Assembly: GCF_900116765.1 (NCBI RefSeq)
Contig: NZ_UETC01000001.1
Location: 434,001-498,000 of the forward strand
DNA from: Jannaschia seohaensis
GTDB lineage: Bacteria; Pseudomonadota; Alphaproteobacteria; Rhodobacterales; Rhodobacteraceae
Direction: 5' to 3'
DNA length: 64,000 bases
How positions within the stretch are numbered: position 1 is the first letter of the stretch; every line of letters begins with the position of its first letter. The notes beneath the pieces were generated by a model. That model made no database searches, was not told the origin of the DNA, and saw only the letters and a program-made list of their open reading frames with translations. Made by a program: the position numbers and the translations under genes. Below, one piece after another: positions 1 through 8,960 of this stretch.

Positions 1-342
1 CCGGCCCAGGAGCAGCAGCCAGAAGGTCTGCGCCAGTGCCATGACGATGTAATCTACGAAGATCACCGCCAGCGACAGCAGCAGCACCGGCCGTCGCCCG
101 AACCGGTCCGAGAGGCTGCCCAGGGTCGGCGAGAACAGGAACTGCATCAGCGCATAGGCCGAGGCCAGCACTCCGCCCCAGAGCGCCGCCCCGCTGAGCC
201 CCACGCCCTGCACCTCGGACAGGAGCGCCGGCATCACGGGCAGGATCAGGCCGATGCCCATGGCCTCGACCGTGATCGTGATCAGAACAAACAGGATCGG
301 CAGCCGCGCGTCCCGCGGCGCCTCGGCGGCGGGAAGGGTCAT
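1..342 (-). CDS. MFS drug efflux transporter, TetA-like (3' end cut by window)
   Basis: The first 114 residues of a major facilitator superfamily transporter are visible; the remainder lies beyond the window edge. After a short polar N-terminus (MTLPAAEAPRDARLP) comes TM1, then a loop with the MFS motif A (G-SLSDRFGRRP around residues 73-83) between TM2 and TM3. The SDRFGRRP form and overall arrangement resemble the TetA/TCR 12-helix proton antiporters, so a role in exporting a drug or aromatic compound from the cytoplasm is likely; the substrate cannot be read. It is transcribed in the same direction as pobA-pcaD-pcaB, 128 bp downstream of pcaB, so it could be co-transcribed with aromatic catabolism. 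Confidence 0.8.
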   Translation of the reverse strand, partial: MTLPAAEAPRDARLPILFVLITITVEAMGIGLILPVMPALLSEVQGVGLSGAALWGGVLASAYALMQFLFSPTLGSLSDRFGRRPVLLLSLAVIFVDYIVMALAQTFWLLLLGR

Positions 343-470
343 GGCGTGGCCGTAGCCTGTCCCGGCTTATCTGACCAGAGGCCGCTTCAAGGCCGGACCG
401 CTGAGGGGAAGGCGGCGACCGCTCCGGCCGATCCCGGCCGTTCGGGCGATGCACGCCGCCGGGCTGTCGG

Positions 471-1769
471 TCAGATCCCGTCCCGGACCCGCGCCGCGAA
501 GGCGCGGGCCTGGGCCGGCGCGTCGCCCCAATGGCGCTCGGGCGCGTACTCCGCCGGATCGGCGCCCGCCCTGTCGAGCAGCGAGCCACCCCCGTCCCGG
601 ATCTCGGCCACCCAGCCCTTGATGCGCGCCTGCGCCTCGGGCCGGGGCATGTCGCGCGCCATCGCGAAGGAGAGCGCCTCGGCATGGATCAGCCCGCTCG
701 GGTCGTCGAGCCGCGCGCGCAGCCGGGCGGGGTCGGGCCGCACCTCCAGGTCGCGCAGCAGCGCCGTGGCCTTGGCTGCGGCCACGATCAGCGGCGGGAG
801 GGACAGCCATTCGGTCAGCCAGGCCGCGCCGTCCCGAGCGTCGCGGGTAGGCTGAGCATGGATCGCCGCGGCGAGGCCGCCCCCATGGGCCGCGAGCGCG
901 CAGATCGTGGAGGGCGCGACGGGGTTCGCCTTCTGCGGCATTGTCGAGGAGGCGCCGCCGCCCGCCAGCACCACCGACCCGTCCCGCGTCATCAGGAGAA
1001 GGTCCGCGGCGGGCTTGGCGCAGGCCTGGAGCAGGCGGTTGGCCCAGCCTGCCAAGCGCAGCACCCCCGACCGCTCCGCATGGGGCGGGCCGGGGGGCAG
1101 GCGCAGGCCCAGGGCCTTCGCGACCGCCACGCGGAGGGCGGGGCCCTCGGGGCCTAGAGCCGACAGGGTGCCGGAGGCGCCGTGCAGCGTCAGGATCAGG
1201 ACCGCGTCTCGCACCGCCTCCAACTCCGCGCGCAGGGCCAGCAGCCCCTCGCCCCAGACCGCGACCGCCGCGCCGAAGCTGGTCGGCGTGGCGACCTGAC
1301 CCCAGGTCCGCGCGGCCATCGGCGTCTCGGCATGGGCCTCGGCCAGATCGGCCAGCCGCTCCAATGCCCCGTCCAGCCGCGCCTCGATCAGCGTCAGCGC
1401 CTGGCGCAGCCGCAGGGCGAGTCCGCTGTCGAGCGCGTCCTGGCTGGTCAGGCCCCAATGCAGGTATTGCGCGTATTCCGGCGCTTGCGCCGCCTTGCGC
1501 GTCTCCGCCACGAGGCCGGGGATCATGATCCCGTTCTGCGCCGTCCGCTCCGCCAGAGCCGAGGGGTCGACCTGGAGCTCCATCGTCGCGCGGTGGAGGA
1601 AGGCCCCCGCCGTCTCGGGGATGATCCCCGCTTCGCCCTGCGCGCGGGCTACGGCCCCCCAGAAGATCAGGATGGCGCGCACCGTCGCCGTGTCCGAGAA
1701 GAGCAGCGCCACCTCCCGGTCGGAGAACAGCTCGCGGGTGATCGCGCTGTCGAAAGGGGAGACGGTCAC
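471..1769 (-). CDS. pcaB: 3-carboxy-cis,cis-muconate cycloisomerase
   Basis: The enzyme cyclises 3-carboxy-cis,cis-muconate to 4-carboxymuconolactone in the protocatechuate branch of the beta-ketoadipate pathway. The 432-residue protein belongs to the fumarase/aspartase superfamily and carries the signature SSTMPQKANPV near residue 270, with the conserved TSQDALDSG segment near 145. The start is a GTG at 1769 whose last two bases plus the next base form the TGA stop of pcaD (GTGA overlap), indicating translational coupling. Length is normal for PcaB (about 350-450). pcaC and pcaGH are not in the window. Confidence 0.9.
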   Translation of the reverse strand: MTVSPFDSAITRELFSDREVALLFSDTATVRAILIFWGAVARAQGEAGIIPETAGAFLHRATMELQVDPSALAERTAQNGIMIPGLVAETRKAAQAPEYAQYLHWGLTSQDALDSGLALRLRQALTLIEARLDGALERLADLAEAHAETPMAARTWGQVATPTSFGAAVAVWGEGLLALRAELEAVRDAVLILTLHGASGTLSALGPEGPALRVAVAKALGLRLPPGPPHAERSGVLRLAGWANRLLQACAKPAADLLLMTRDGSVVLAGGGASSTMPQKANPVAPSTICALAAHGGGLAAAIHAQPTRDARDGAAWLTEWLSLPPLIVAAAKATALLRDLEVRPDPARLRARLDDPSGLIHAEALSFAMARDMPRPEAQARIKGWVAEIRDGGGSLLDRAGADPAEYAPERHWGDAPAQARAFAARVRDGI

Positions 1770-2557
1770 GGGCGGCCGAGCCGGGCGAGGAAGTCGGTAA
1801 GCAGGCGGGCGTATTCCTCCGGCGCTTCGACGCAGGGCAGGTGGCCCGCCCGGCGGATCAGGGCGAACTCGGAGCCGGGGATCAGGTCGGCCGTCTCGCG
1901 CACGAGGTCGGGCGGGGTGGCCCCGTCCTCGGAGCCCGCGATGGCAAGCGTGGGCAGGCGCAACCCGCTGGTCGGCGTGTAGAAATCCGTCCCCTTGATC
2001 GCCGCCGAGCAGCCCGCATAGCCCTTGGGCGGCGTTTCGCAAAAGCGGGCGCGCCAGAGCGGCAGGTCCGGCCCCTCCAGGAAGTCACGGCCGAACCAGC
2101 GCTCCATCACGCCGTCGGCCAAAGGCTCCATGCCCTGCGTCGTCGCGGTCTCGATCCGCATGTCCCACAGGTCCGGCGTGCCGATCTTGGCCGCCGTGTT
2201 CGAGAGGACCATCGCGGCCACCAGATCGGGGCGTTTCACCGCGATGCCCTGCGCGATCATGCCCCCGATGGAGAGGCCGCAGAAGACGGCGTCGCGCACG
2301 CCCGCCGCCTCCATCACCGCCTCGGCATCCGAGACCAGCGTGCCCATGGCGTAAGGCGGCTCCGGCACGTCCGAACGGCCATGCCCCCGCTTGTCCCAGC
2401 GGACGATCCGCAGTCCCGCAGGCAGCAGCGGCAGCACCGCGTCCCAGAGCCGCAGATCGGTGCCCAGCGAGTTGGCGAAGACCAGGGCCGCGCCGTCCTC
2501 GGGCCCGGTGATTTCCATATAGAGGCGCGTTCCATCGCGCGCGGTCACATAGCTCAA
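1766..2557 (-). CDS. pcaD: 3-oxoadipate enol-lactonase
   Basis: An alpha/beta hydrolase of about 263 residues that hydrolyses 3-oxoadipate enol-lactone to 3-oxoadipate. Visible features are the nucleophile elbow (CGLSIGGM, Ser in GLSIGG), the oxyanion segment (FANSLGTDLRLWD), the acid (AGSEDGATPP) and the catalytic His (RRAGHLPCVEAP). No ATG fits: I chose the TTG at 2557, which overlaps the pobA stop (TTGA) and gives MSYVTARDG-like beginnings typical of the family. The GTG at 2548 is the alternative. It sits between pobA and pcaB in an overlapping operon. Function is firm, start less so. Confidence 0.85.
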   Translation of the reverse strand: MSYVTARDGTRLYMEITGPEDGAALVFANSLGTDLRLWDAVLPLLPAGLRIVRWDKRGHGRSDVPEPPYAMGTLVSDAEAVMEAAGVRDAVFCGLSIGGMIAQGIAVKRPDLVAAMVLSNTAAKIGTPDLWDMRIETATTQGMEPLADGVMERWFGRDFLEGPDLPLWRARFCETPPKGYAGCSAAIKGTDFYTPTSGLRLPTLAIAGSEDGATPPDLVRETADLIPGSEFALIRRAGHLPCVEAPEEYARLLTDFLARLGRP

Positions 2558-3717
2558 TAGGGCAGCCCCACATAGTTCTCGGCCATCGCGGCCTGCGCCG
2601 CTTCCGAGCCTTCCAGATAGTCGATCTCCGCCTCCTTCATGCGGGTGCCGAAGGTCCCGTCCTCGGGGAAGCGATGCATCAGCGTCGTGAACCACCAGGA
2701 GAAGCGCGTGGCCTTCCAGACTCGCGCCAGCGCCCGGTCGCTATAGCCGTCCACCCCCGAATCGTCGCCCGCGTAATGCGCGATCAGCGCCTCCGACAGG
2801 TAGCGCACATCCGCCACGGCGAGGTTCAGCCCCTTGGCCCCGGTGGGCGGTACGATATGGGCCGCGTCGCCCACCAGGAACAGGCGGTTCCAGCGCATCG
2901 GCTCTGCCACGAAGCTGCGCAGGGGCGCGATGGATTTCTCGATCGAGGGCCCCGTCTCCATCGTCTCGGCTACGTCCGAGGGCAGGCGGCGGCGCAGCTC
3001 GTCCCAGAAAGCGGCGTCGGTCCATTTCTCCAGCGGGTCGTCGACCGGGGCCTGAATATAGTAGCGGCTCAGCCCCTCGTTGCGCATCGAGGCCAGCGCG
3101 AAGCCGCGGGAATTGTTGGCGTAGATCAGCTCATGGGCGGCGGGTTTGGTGCGGCTCAGCACGCCCAGCCAGCCGAAGGGATAGACCCGCTCGACCGTGC
3201 GTAGCACATCCGCCGGGATCGTGGCGCGGCTGACCCCGTGAAATCCGTCGCAACCCGCGATCCAGTCGCAGTCGATGCGATGCTCCGCCCCGTCCTTGCG
3301 GTAGGTGACATGCGGCCTGCCGCCCGCGTCGTGGATCGTGACCCCTTCGGCCTCGTCCACGATCCGGCCGCTATCGGCGTCGCGTGCGGCATAAAGGTCC
3401 GCGGTCACCTCGGTCTGGCCATAGACCATGACGCGCTTGCCGGTCAGCCGCTCGAAATCCACGCGGAAGCCTCGGTTGCGCGCGGCGACATAGGTGCCGG
3501 AATGGGGGAAGCCCTCGGCGTCCATCCGGTCGCCCAGCCCATGAGCGCGCAGCGTCTCGACGGTGCCCTGTTCCAGCACGCCCGCGCGGATGCGGCCCAG
3601 CACATGGGCGCGGGACCGGCGCTCCAAGATGACGGTGTCTATCCCGGCCCGGTGCAGGATATGCGAAAGCAGCAGGCCGGACGGCCCCCCGCCGATGATG
3701 CAGACCTGAACGCGCAT
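2554..3717 (-). CDS. pobA: 4-hydroxybenzoate 3-monooxygenase
   Basis: A cytoplasmic FAD enzyme that hydroxylates 4-hydroxybenzoate to protocatechuate using NAD(P)H and oxygen. The 387-residue length matches the family (about 390-394). The N-terminal FAD-binding GGGPSG motif (residues 9-14), the RIRAGVLEQGTV segment (42-53) and the GDAAHIVPPTGAKGLN motif near residue 285 that binds FAD are all intact. It is the first gene of a pobA-pcaD-pcaB operon. No divergent pobR regulator is present; the neighbour on the other strand is a c-di-GMP enzyme. Confidence 0.95.
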   Translation of the reverse strand: MRVQVCIIGGGPSGLLLSHILHRAGIDTVILERRSRAHVLGRIRAGVLEQGTVETLRAHGLGDRMDAEGFPHSGTYVAARNRGFRVDFERLTGKRVMVYGQTEVTADLYAARDADSGRIVDEAEGVTIHDAGGRPHVTYRKDGAEHRIDCDWIAGCDGFHGVSRATIPADVLRTVERVYPFGWLGVLSRTKPAAHELIYANNSRGFALASMRNEGLSRYYIQAPVDDPLEKWTDAAFWDELRRRLPSDVAETMETGPSIEKSIAPLRSFVAEPMRWNRLFLVGDAAHIVPPTGAKGLNLAVADVRYLSEALIAHYAGDDSGVDGYSDRALARVWKATRFSWWFTTLMHRFPEDGTFGTRMKEAEIDYLEGSEAAQAAMAENYVGLPY

Positions 3718-3874
3718 GGCTCCTCCCCCGTTTCAATGGCCCGCTGGCCCACGGATTTCAACGGATCTCGCGGCCCGGAGCGGTGATCCGAGATCTAGAC
3801 GGTCGGGGCGGGAAATCGGGAAAATTCGCGATGCTCCCTTAAGAAATACCTCAGGCGGATCATGCTACCTCGGA

Positions 3875-3896
3875 TAGGGCAGAACGGGCTGCCCTA
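3875..3896 (+). promoter_or_regulatory. Stem-loop in leader of the GGDEF/EAL gene
   Basis: In the 200-bp divergent spacer between pobA and the GGDEF/EAL gene, an 8-bp inverted repeat (TAGGGCAG / CTGCCCTA with a 6-nt loop) ends five bases before the ribosome binding site AAGGAGG (3902-3908). It could be a leader hairpin affecting translation or a regulator site; nothing decides between them. I did not recognise a PobR or PcaQ box in the spacer. Confidence 0.3.
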
Positions 3897-3917
3897 GTCG
3901 GCAAGGAGGCGTGAATC

Positions 3918-5645
3918 GTGACGCCGGTCATCAAGGACGGGGTGGATCTGGCCCGGCTTGCCGAGAAGCTTCAGCTTGCGTTCAAGGCGTCGCGCATGGG
4001 CGTTTGGGAATACGACGCCCAGAGAAAAGCCGTCCATTGGGACGACCGGATGCTGGAGATCTACGGCATCACCGACGGCTGCAACCACCGGCCCGACGAC
4101 TTCTGGGAGACACATATCCATCCCGACGACCTGGAGGGGACCCTGGCCTATGCGGAGGAGTGCAAGCGCACGCAGTCGGACTTCATCCGCGACTACCGCA
4201 TCATCCGCGCCGACGGCGCCGTTCGCCATATCCGCAGTCTCGCGCGCAGCGTCGTCGAGCCGGATGGCGGCGAGAAGCTGATCGGCGTCAATATCGACGT
4301 CACCGAGGATTACCGCCGCGCGGAGGAGTTGTGCGCGGCCCAGCAGAAGCTCAAGCACGAGGCGCTGCACGACGCGCTGACCGGCCTCGGCAACCGGAGG
4401 CGCCTCGACGAGGTGACGCAGGCCGCGTTCGAGCGGCTTGGGAAGACCGACCGCTACTGCGTCATGCATCTCGATCTCGACCACTTCAAAGCGGTGAACG
4501 ATACGATGGGCCATCTGGCCGGGGATTTCGTCCTGTCGACCGTCTCGGGGATCCTGCGCGACGCGCTCGGCGACCTGGGCACGGCCTTCCGCGTCGGCGG
4601 GGACGAGTTCGCGGTCTTCTTCGAGGTCGCGCCTCCCGAGGCCCGGGTTGCGACCCTCGCCGACCGGCTGATCGCGGATATCTGCCAGCCGATGGACTAC
4701 GGGGGCACCCCGATCTCCGTCGGGGTCAGTATCGGCTTTGCTTTCGGAGTGGGTCCGCCCGACAATCCGTCCGACGTGTTCATCGACGCCGATGCCGCGC
4801 TCTATGCCGCCAAGCGGCGGGGGCGGTCCTGCCATGTAGTCTATTCCGCCGGGCTGCGCGCCGCCGTGACCGATATCAGCACCGCGCGCCATGACATCCT
4901 GGGCGCGATCGCCCGGGATGAGCTGATCTGTCATTACCAGGCGCAGTTCGATGCGCGCAGCCTCCAGATCGTGGGCGCCGAGGCGCTGGTGCGTTGGTCC
5001 TGCCCGGATCGCGGCCTGTTGGGCCCGGACAAGTTCCTGCCCCAGGCGGCGGCGGCCGGGCTGCTCCACCGCATCGACCGCCATGTGCTCACCCTCGTGC
5101 TGGAACAGCAGACCCGCTGGCATGCCGAGGGGGTGCCTTACCCGCCCGTCGCCATCAACACTTCGGCCGCGCGGCTGCGGGACCGGGATTTCGTCGATAG
5201 CGTCCTGATCCAGTTGGAGCCGCATCACGACATCTCCTTCGAGCTGCTTGAGACCGCGTTTCTCGACAAGCTGGAGCCGTGCCTCGCGGAGACGCTCGAC
5301 CGGATGCGCGCGGCGGGTCTGCGCGTAGAGCTGGACGATTTCGGCTCGGGCCATTCGTCGGTCGCCGCGCTCCAGGCGGTCCGGCCGGACCGCGTCAAGA
5401 TCGACCGCAGCCTCGTCGCCCCGCTGCGCACCCGCCCCGAACAGGCGCTGACCCTCGACGCGCTGAGCCGGCTGGCCCGCCTGGAGGGGGCCGGCGTCGT
5501 CGTGGAAGGGCTGGAGAGCGGGATGCAGCTGGCCGCCATCCGCGACATCGATTGCGACGCGTTGCAAGGCTACATCCTGCAACGCCCGCTTGCGGCCGAC
5601 GACTTCGCCGCGATGCTGTGCCAGGCGAGGCGGGGCGTCGCCTGA
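3918..5645 (+). CDS. PAS-GGDEF-EAL cyclic-di-GMP enzyme
   Basis: A 575-residue cytoplasmic protein without membrane segments. Order: PAS domain (about residues 15-145, with a PAC-like end), GGDEF domain (about 150-315) and EAL domain (about 325-570). The cyclase signature GGDEF is intact at 227-231. The phosphodiesterase side also looks intact: EALVRW at 355-360, INTSA, ELLET, DDFGSG, VKIDRS, VEGLES and QGYILQRPL. Both synthesis and hydrolysis of c-di-GMP are therefore possible, with the PAS domain choosing. The start is a GTG at 3918, eight bases after a strong AAGGAGG. It appears monocistronic. Confidence 0.88.
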   Translation: MTPVIKDGVDLARLAEKLQLAFKASRMGVWEYDAQRKAVHWDDRMLEIYGITDGCNHRPDDFWETHIHPDDLEGTLAYAEECKRTQSDFIRDYRIIRADGAVRHIRSLARSVVEPDGGEKLIGVNIDVTEDYRRAEELCAAQQKLKHEALHDALTGLGNRRRLDEVTQAAFERLGKTDRYCVMHLDLDHFKAVNDTMGHLAGDFVLSTVSGILRDALGDLGTAFRVGGDEFAVFFEVAPPEARVATLADRLIADICQPMDYGGTPISVGVSIGFAFGVGPPDNPSDVFIDADAALYAAKRRGRSCHVVYSAGLRAAVTDISTARHDILGAIARDELICHYQAQFDARSLQIVGAEALVRWSCPDRGLLGPDKFLPQAAAAGLLHRIDRHVLTLVLEQQTRWHAEGVPYPPVAINTSAARLRDRDFVDSVLIQLEPHHDISFELLETAFLDKLEPCLAETLDRMRAAGLRVELDDFGSGHSSVAALQAVRPDRVKIDRSLVAPLRTRPEQALTLDALSRLARLEGAGVVVEGLESGMQLAAIRDIDCDALQGYILQRPLAADDFAAMLCQARRGVA

Positions 5646-5749
5646 GCTAGGGCGCGAGGTCGCATCCGGCCTCCATCCCGTCGCCGGAGGCGCGCCGCCC
5701 GTCCGCCGATCGGCCACATTGCACCCGGACCGGACCGGAGATTCCAGCC

Positions 5750-8254
5750 ATGAAGACCCATGTCAGAGCCCTCGTCGTCGGCGGTGGAGCCGTCGGGACG
5801 GGCATCGCCTATCACCTCGCCCGGGCGGGCTGGGACGATGTCATGCTGCTTGAGCGGGACGAGCTGACGAGCGGGTCGACCTGGCACGCCGCGGGCCTGC
5901 TGCCGCTGTTCAACATGAGCTACGCGACCAGCCATATCCACGACTACTCGGTCAAGTTCTACAAGACCCTGGAGGAGGAGACGGGGCTCAACCCGGGCTT
6001 CTCCGTCGTCGGCAACCTGCGCATGGCGCAGACCGACGACCGAATGGACGAATACGCGCTCTATGCCGCCACGGCCGAGACGGTGGGCATCCCCCATGAA
6101 TGGCTCACCCCCGCCCAGATAAAGGAGCGCTATCCCCTGGTTCGGACCGACGACCTGAAAGGGGCGATCTTTCATCCGACTGACGGCTACATCAACCCCG
6201 CCGACGTGACGATGGCCATGGCCAAGGGCGCCCGGCAGCGCGGCGTGATCATCGAGCGAAAATGGCAGGTCGACGGCTTCCACTGGACCGGCGCGCATTG
6301 GGATGTGACGGTCACCAAGATGGCAGAGAAGGGCGGCAACCTCGTCCCGACCGAGGAGCAGGTCGTCATCCATGCCGAACATGTGGTCACTGCCACCGGC
6401 AACCACGCCCAGCGCACCGCGCGCCTGCTGGGCATCAAGACCCCCGCCGTCGTGGTCGAGCATCAGTATATCGTGACCGAACCCGACCCCGCCCTGGTCG
6501 AGTGGCGCGTCGCCGGGAACCCGCAGCACCCCGTCCTGCGCGACGCCGACGCCAAGTGGTATGTCCGCGAGGAACGGGGTGGCTGGATCCTCGGCCCCTA
6601 CGAGCAGAACGCCCCCGCCCGCTTCCCCTATGGCGTGCCCGACAGCTTCCGGGCCGACCTCTTCCCCCTCGATCTGGAGCGGATCGAGGAGGAATACATG
6701 TCGATGATCCACCGCATCCCGACGTCGGAGACCTGCGGGCTGAAGGACGACTATAACGGCCCGATCTGCTATACGCCGGACGGCAATCCGCTGGTCGGCC
6801 CCGCGCCGGGCCTTCGCAACATGTGGCTGGCCGAGGGGTTCAGCTTCGGTATTACGGCAGCGGGCGGCACCGGGCATTACCTTGCCCAGATGATGGCCGA
6901 GGGCGAGGCGGAGATCGACATGGCCTCGCTCGACCCCAAGCGCTTCGGCGACTGGATGACGACGGAGTACGCCTGCCGAAAGAACGAGGAGGCCTACGAC
7001 CACGTCTACGTCCTCCACCATCCCGACGAGGAGCGGCCCGCCGCCCGACCGCTCAAGACCGCGCCTTGCTACGACCGCATGAAGGCGGCGGGGGCGCAGT
7101 TCGGCTGCGTCAATGGCTGGGAGCGCCCCAACTATTTCGCACCCGGCGCGCCGAGCGATTTCGATCTGACCTCCCGCAGCTTCCGCCGCGGCGCGTGGTG
7201 GCAATACGCGGTCGAGGAAGCGAAGGCCGTGCGCGAGGCCGCCGGGCTGATCGACGCGACGGCCTTCACCAAGCAGTCGGTGACCGGCCCCGGCGCGACC
7301 GCCTTCCTGGACTGGTTCACGACGAACAAGCTGCCCAAGGTCGGCCGGATCAACCTGACCTACGCGCTGACCGACGCCGGCACGACGCGGACCGAATACA
7401 CCATCGTGCGCAAGGCCGAGGACGCCTATTACCTGATCTCCGCGGGGGCCTGGCAGGCCTATGACCGCGACTATCTGCTCAAGGCGGTCGAGGACTGGAC
7501 CGGCGGCGGCGGCGCGGGCGTCACGGTCGCGGACGTGACCTCGCAATACGGCGTCTTCGCGCTGGCCGGGCCGAACAGCCGCGCCATCCTGGCCGAGCTG
7601 ATCCGCGACGCGGAGCCCGGGACGGCGCTGTCGAACAAGCGTTTCCCCTGGCTCAGCGCGCGCGAAATCGAACTGATGATGTGCCCGCTCACCGCGATCC
7701 GCGTCGCCTATACCGGCGAGCTGGGCTGGGAGCTGCATCATCCGATGGAGATGCAGAACTATCTGTTCGACCGGATGATGGAGGCGGGCGCGGGGCATGG
7801 TTTGAAGCTCGTCGGGGCGCGGGCGCAGAACTGGCTCCGGCAGGAGAAATCCTACCGCGCCTTCGGCACAGAGCTGGGCCGGGACGCGACGCCGCTTGAG
7901 GCGGGGCTCGACCGCTTCGTGGACCTGTCGAAAGACTTCCGCGGAAAGGCCGCGATGGAAGAGATCGGGATCCGGTCGCGGTGTGTGACGCTGCTGGTGG
8001 ACGGACCCTCCGACGCCGATCCCTGGGGGCGCGAGGCGCTTTATACGGATGATGGCACGCGGGTCGGGCGGATGACCTCGGGCGGCTATTCCGTGGTCTT
8101 CGGCAAGTCCATCGGGATGGGCTATGTCCGTCCCGATCTGGCCACGCCGGGCACCAAGCTGAAGGTCCGGATGCAGCGGGAGCTCTGGGACGCCGAGGTG
8201 GTGGAGGACAGCCCCCACGACCCGAGCCAGGCCCGCCTGCGCGTCGACGGCTAG
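5750..8254 (+). CDS. FAD-dependent oxidoreductase / GcvT fusion (dimethylglycine or sarcosine dehydrogenase-like)
   Basis: An 834-residue two-part enzyme. Residues 1-380 form a DAO-type FAD domain (VVGGGAVGTGIAYHLA near residue 9; the STWHAAG motif near 43, which in sarcosine/dimethylglycine dehydrogenases carries the covalent-flavin His). A linker domain (FAO_M type) and a C-terminal aminomethyltransferase (GcvT plus GcvT_C) domain follow from about 440. The family oxidatively demethylates N-methylated glycines and passes the one-carbon unit to tetrahydrofolate. Marine Rhodobacteraceae carry several such paralogues, so the substrate (dimethylglycine, sarcosine or another methylated amine) cannot be fixed from sequence. 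Monocistronic. Confidence 0.85.
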   Translation: MKTHVRALVVGGGAVGTGIAYHLARAGWDDVMLLERDELTSGSTWHAAGLLPLFNMSYATSHIHDYSVKFYKTLEEETGLNPGFSVVGNLRMAQTDDRMDEYALYAATAETVGIPHEWLTPAQIKERYPLVRTDDLKGAIFHPTDGYINPADVTMAMAKGARQRGVIIERKWQVDGFHWTGAHWDVTVTKMAEKGGNLVPTEEQVVIHAEHVVTATGNHAQRTARLLGIKTPAVVVEHQYIVTEPDPALVEWRVAGNPQHPVLRDADAKWYVREERGGWILGPYEQNAPARFPYGVPDSFRADLFPLDLERIEEEYMSMIHRIPTSETCGLKDDYNGPICYTPDGNPLVGPAPGLRNMWLAEGFSFGITAAGGTGHYLAQMMAEGEAEIDMASLDPKRFGDWMTTEYACRKNEEAYDHVYVLHHPDEERPAARPLKTAPCYDRMKAAGAQFGCVNGWERPNYFAPGAPSDFDLTSRSFRRGAWWQYAVEEAKAVREAAGLIDATAFTKQSVTGPGATAFLDWFTTNKLPKVGRINLTYALTDAGTTRTEYTIVRKAEDAYYLISAGAWQAYDRDYLLKAVEDWTGGGGAGVTVADVTSQYGVFALAGPNSRAILAELIRDAEPGTALSNKRFPWLSAREIELMMCPLTAIRVAYTGELGWELHHPMEMQNYLFDRMMEAGAGHGLKLVGARAQNWLRQEKSYRAFGTELGRDATPLEAGLDRFVDLSKDFRGKAAMEEIGIRSRCVTLLVDGPSDADPWGREALYTDDGTRVGRMTSGGYSVVFGKSIGMGYVRPDLATPGTKLKVRMQRELWDAEVVEDSPHDPSQARLRVDG

Positions 8255-8343
8255 GCCCGGAGCGCGGGTATCCAGGCGGGGGAGCGCAGACGTCGTGTCG
8301 GTGTTGTCCTGTTCGAGAACAGATCCATCTCCGGCGCATGTGC

Positions 8344-8416
8344 GTGACAGTGATGTCGGAGGGGGCTCTGCCCCCGCCCTTCGGGCCCCCCGGGATATTT
8401 AGACAGGGAAGAAGGC
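8344..8416 (-). repeat. Intergenic repeat element, copy A (hairpin plus AAATA-CCGGGG box)
   Basis: Read on the minus strand, this stretch has CTTCTTCCCTG, then AAATATCCCGGGGGG, then a GC hairpin (GGGGGC-AGA-GCCCCC, 8361-8375). The same order occurs at 37540-37596, and partial versions at 17457-17514 and 35051-35073. It lies between two plus-strand genes and probably acts as a terminator or dispersed repeat. I see no gene in 8255-8486. Confidence 0.5.
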
Positions 8417-8486
8417 GGGCGTGCGGCCGGTCGGTCCGGGTTTGCGTCCTGCATGGGGGCAGCGCCTTTTCGGGGCGGGGAAGCGC

Positions 8487-8960
8487 ATGACCGCCGGCCG
8501 GTATCTGCGGCGTGGGGGGCTGGTCGTGGCCGGTCTCTTGGCGCTCTGGGGGCTTTGGCCGCGAATGGGGCCGCCCGGTCTCTCCGTCGTGGGGGACGGC
8601 GCGCCGGCGGTCGTGGCGGCGCTGGATCTGCCGGCGGACGCCTCGGTCGATGCGATCCTCCTGCGGCGGTCGGGCGCGTTGCGGCATCTGGAGGATGTGG
8701 CGCGGCTCTGCCGGGGGCGCTGCGGACCGGGGCTGACGGTCTTGCGCGTGCTTGGACCTGGGGGCGGCACGCGGCTGGTTTTCGAGATGTCCGAGATGGA
8801 CGGGATCGCGGTGCTGGATCGGGGGGCGCCGCTGCCCGAAGAGATTGCTTTGTGCATTGCGCGGACCATCGCCGCCGAGGCCGCGACGCGCTGGGGCGAT
8901 CCAGGGCTGGACTGCGCCGGGCCCCGGCGCGCCCATATCGTAATGCCCTACGGGCTGTAG
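8487..8960 (+). CDS. Hypothetical membrane-anchored protein
   Basis: An unrecognised 157-residue protein starting at the ATG of MTAGRYLRRGG, chosen because a purine-rich GGGGCGGGGAAG precedes it and the residues upstream are atypical. It has one N-terminal hydrophobic segment (about residues 10-26) following an arginine pair, then a soluble, probably periplasmic domain with a C-x3-C pair (LCRGRCG) and a further C-terminal cysteine (LDCAGP). Its last 13 bases overlap the end of the convergent DUF2125 gene. No function can be assigned. Confidence 0.6.
   Translation: MTAGRYLRRGGLVVAGLLALWGLWPRMGPPGLSVVGDGAPAVVAALDLPADASVDAILLRRSGALRHLEDVARLCRGRCGPGLTVLRVLGPGGGTRLVFEMSEMDGIAVLDRGAPLPEEIALCIARTIAAEAATRWGDPGLDCAGPRRAHIVMPYGL

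Noticed and set aside
5570-8218. 882-residue open frame on the minus strand opposite the flavoprotein gene
   Set aside because: High G+C leaves the antisense frame free of stops; the plus strand has clear FAD and GcvT motifs and the antisense product is His/Arg/Gly-rich without any domain. Same reasoning for the long antisense frames opposite odhB, sucA, sdhA and the GGDEF/EAL gene.
8309-8322. CTGTTC-GA-GAACAG palindrome as a LexA box
   Set aside because: Alphaproteobacterial LexA sites are direct repeats of the GTTC-N7-GTTC type; this inverted repeat does not match and no SOS gene follows.
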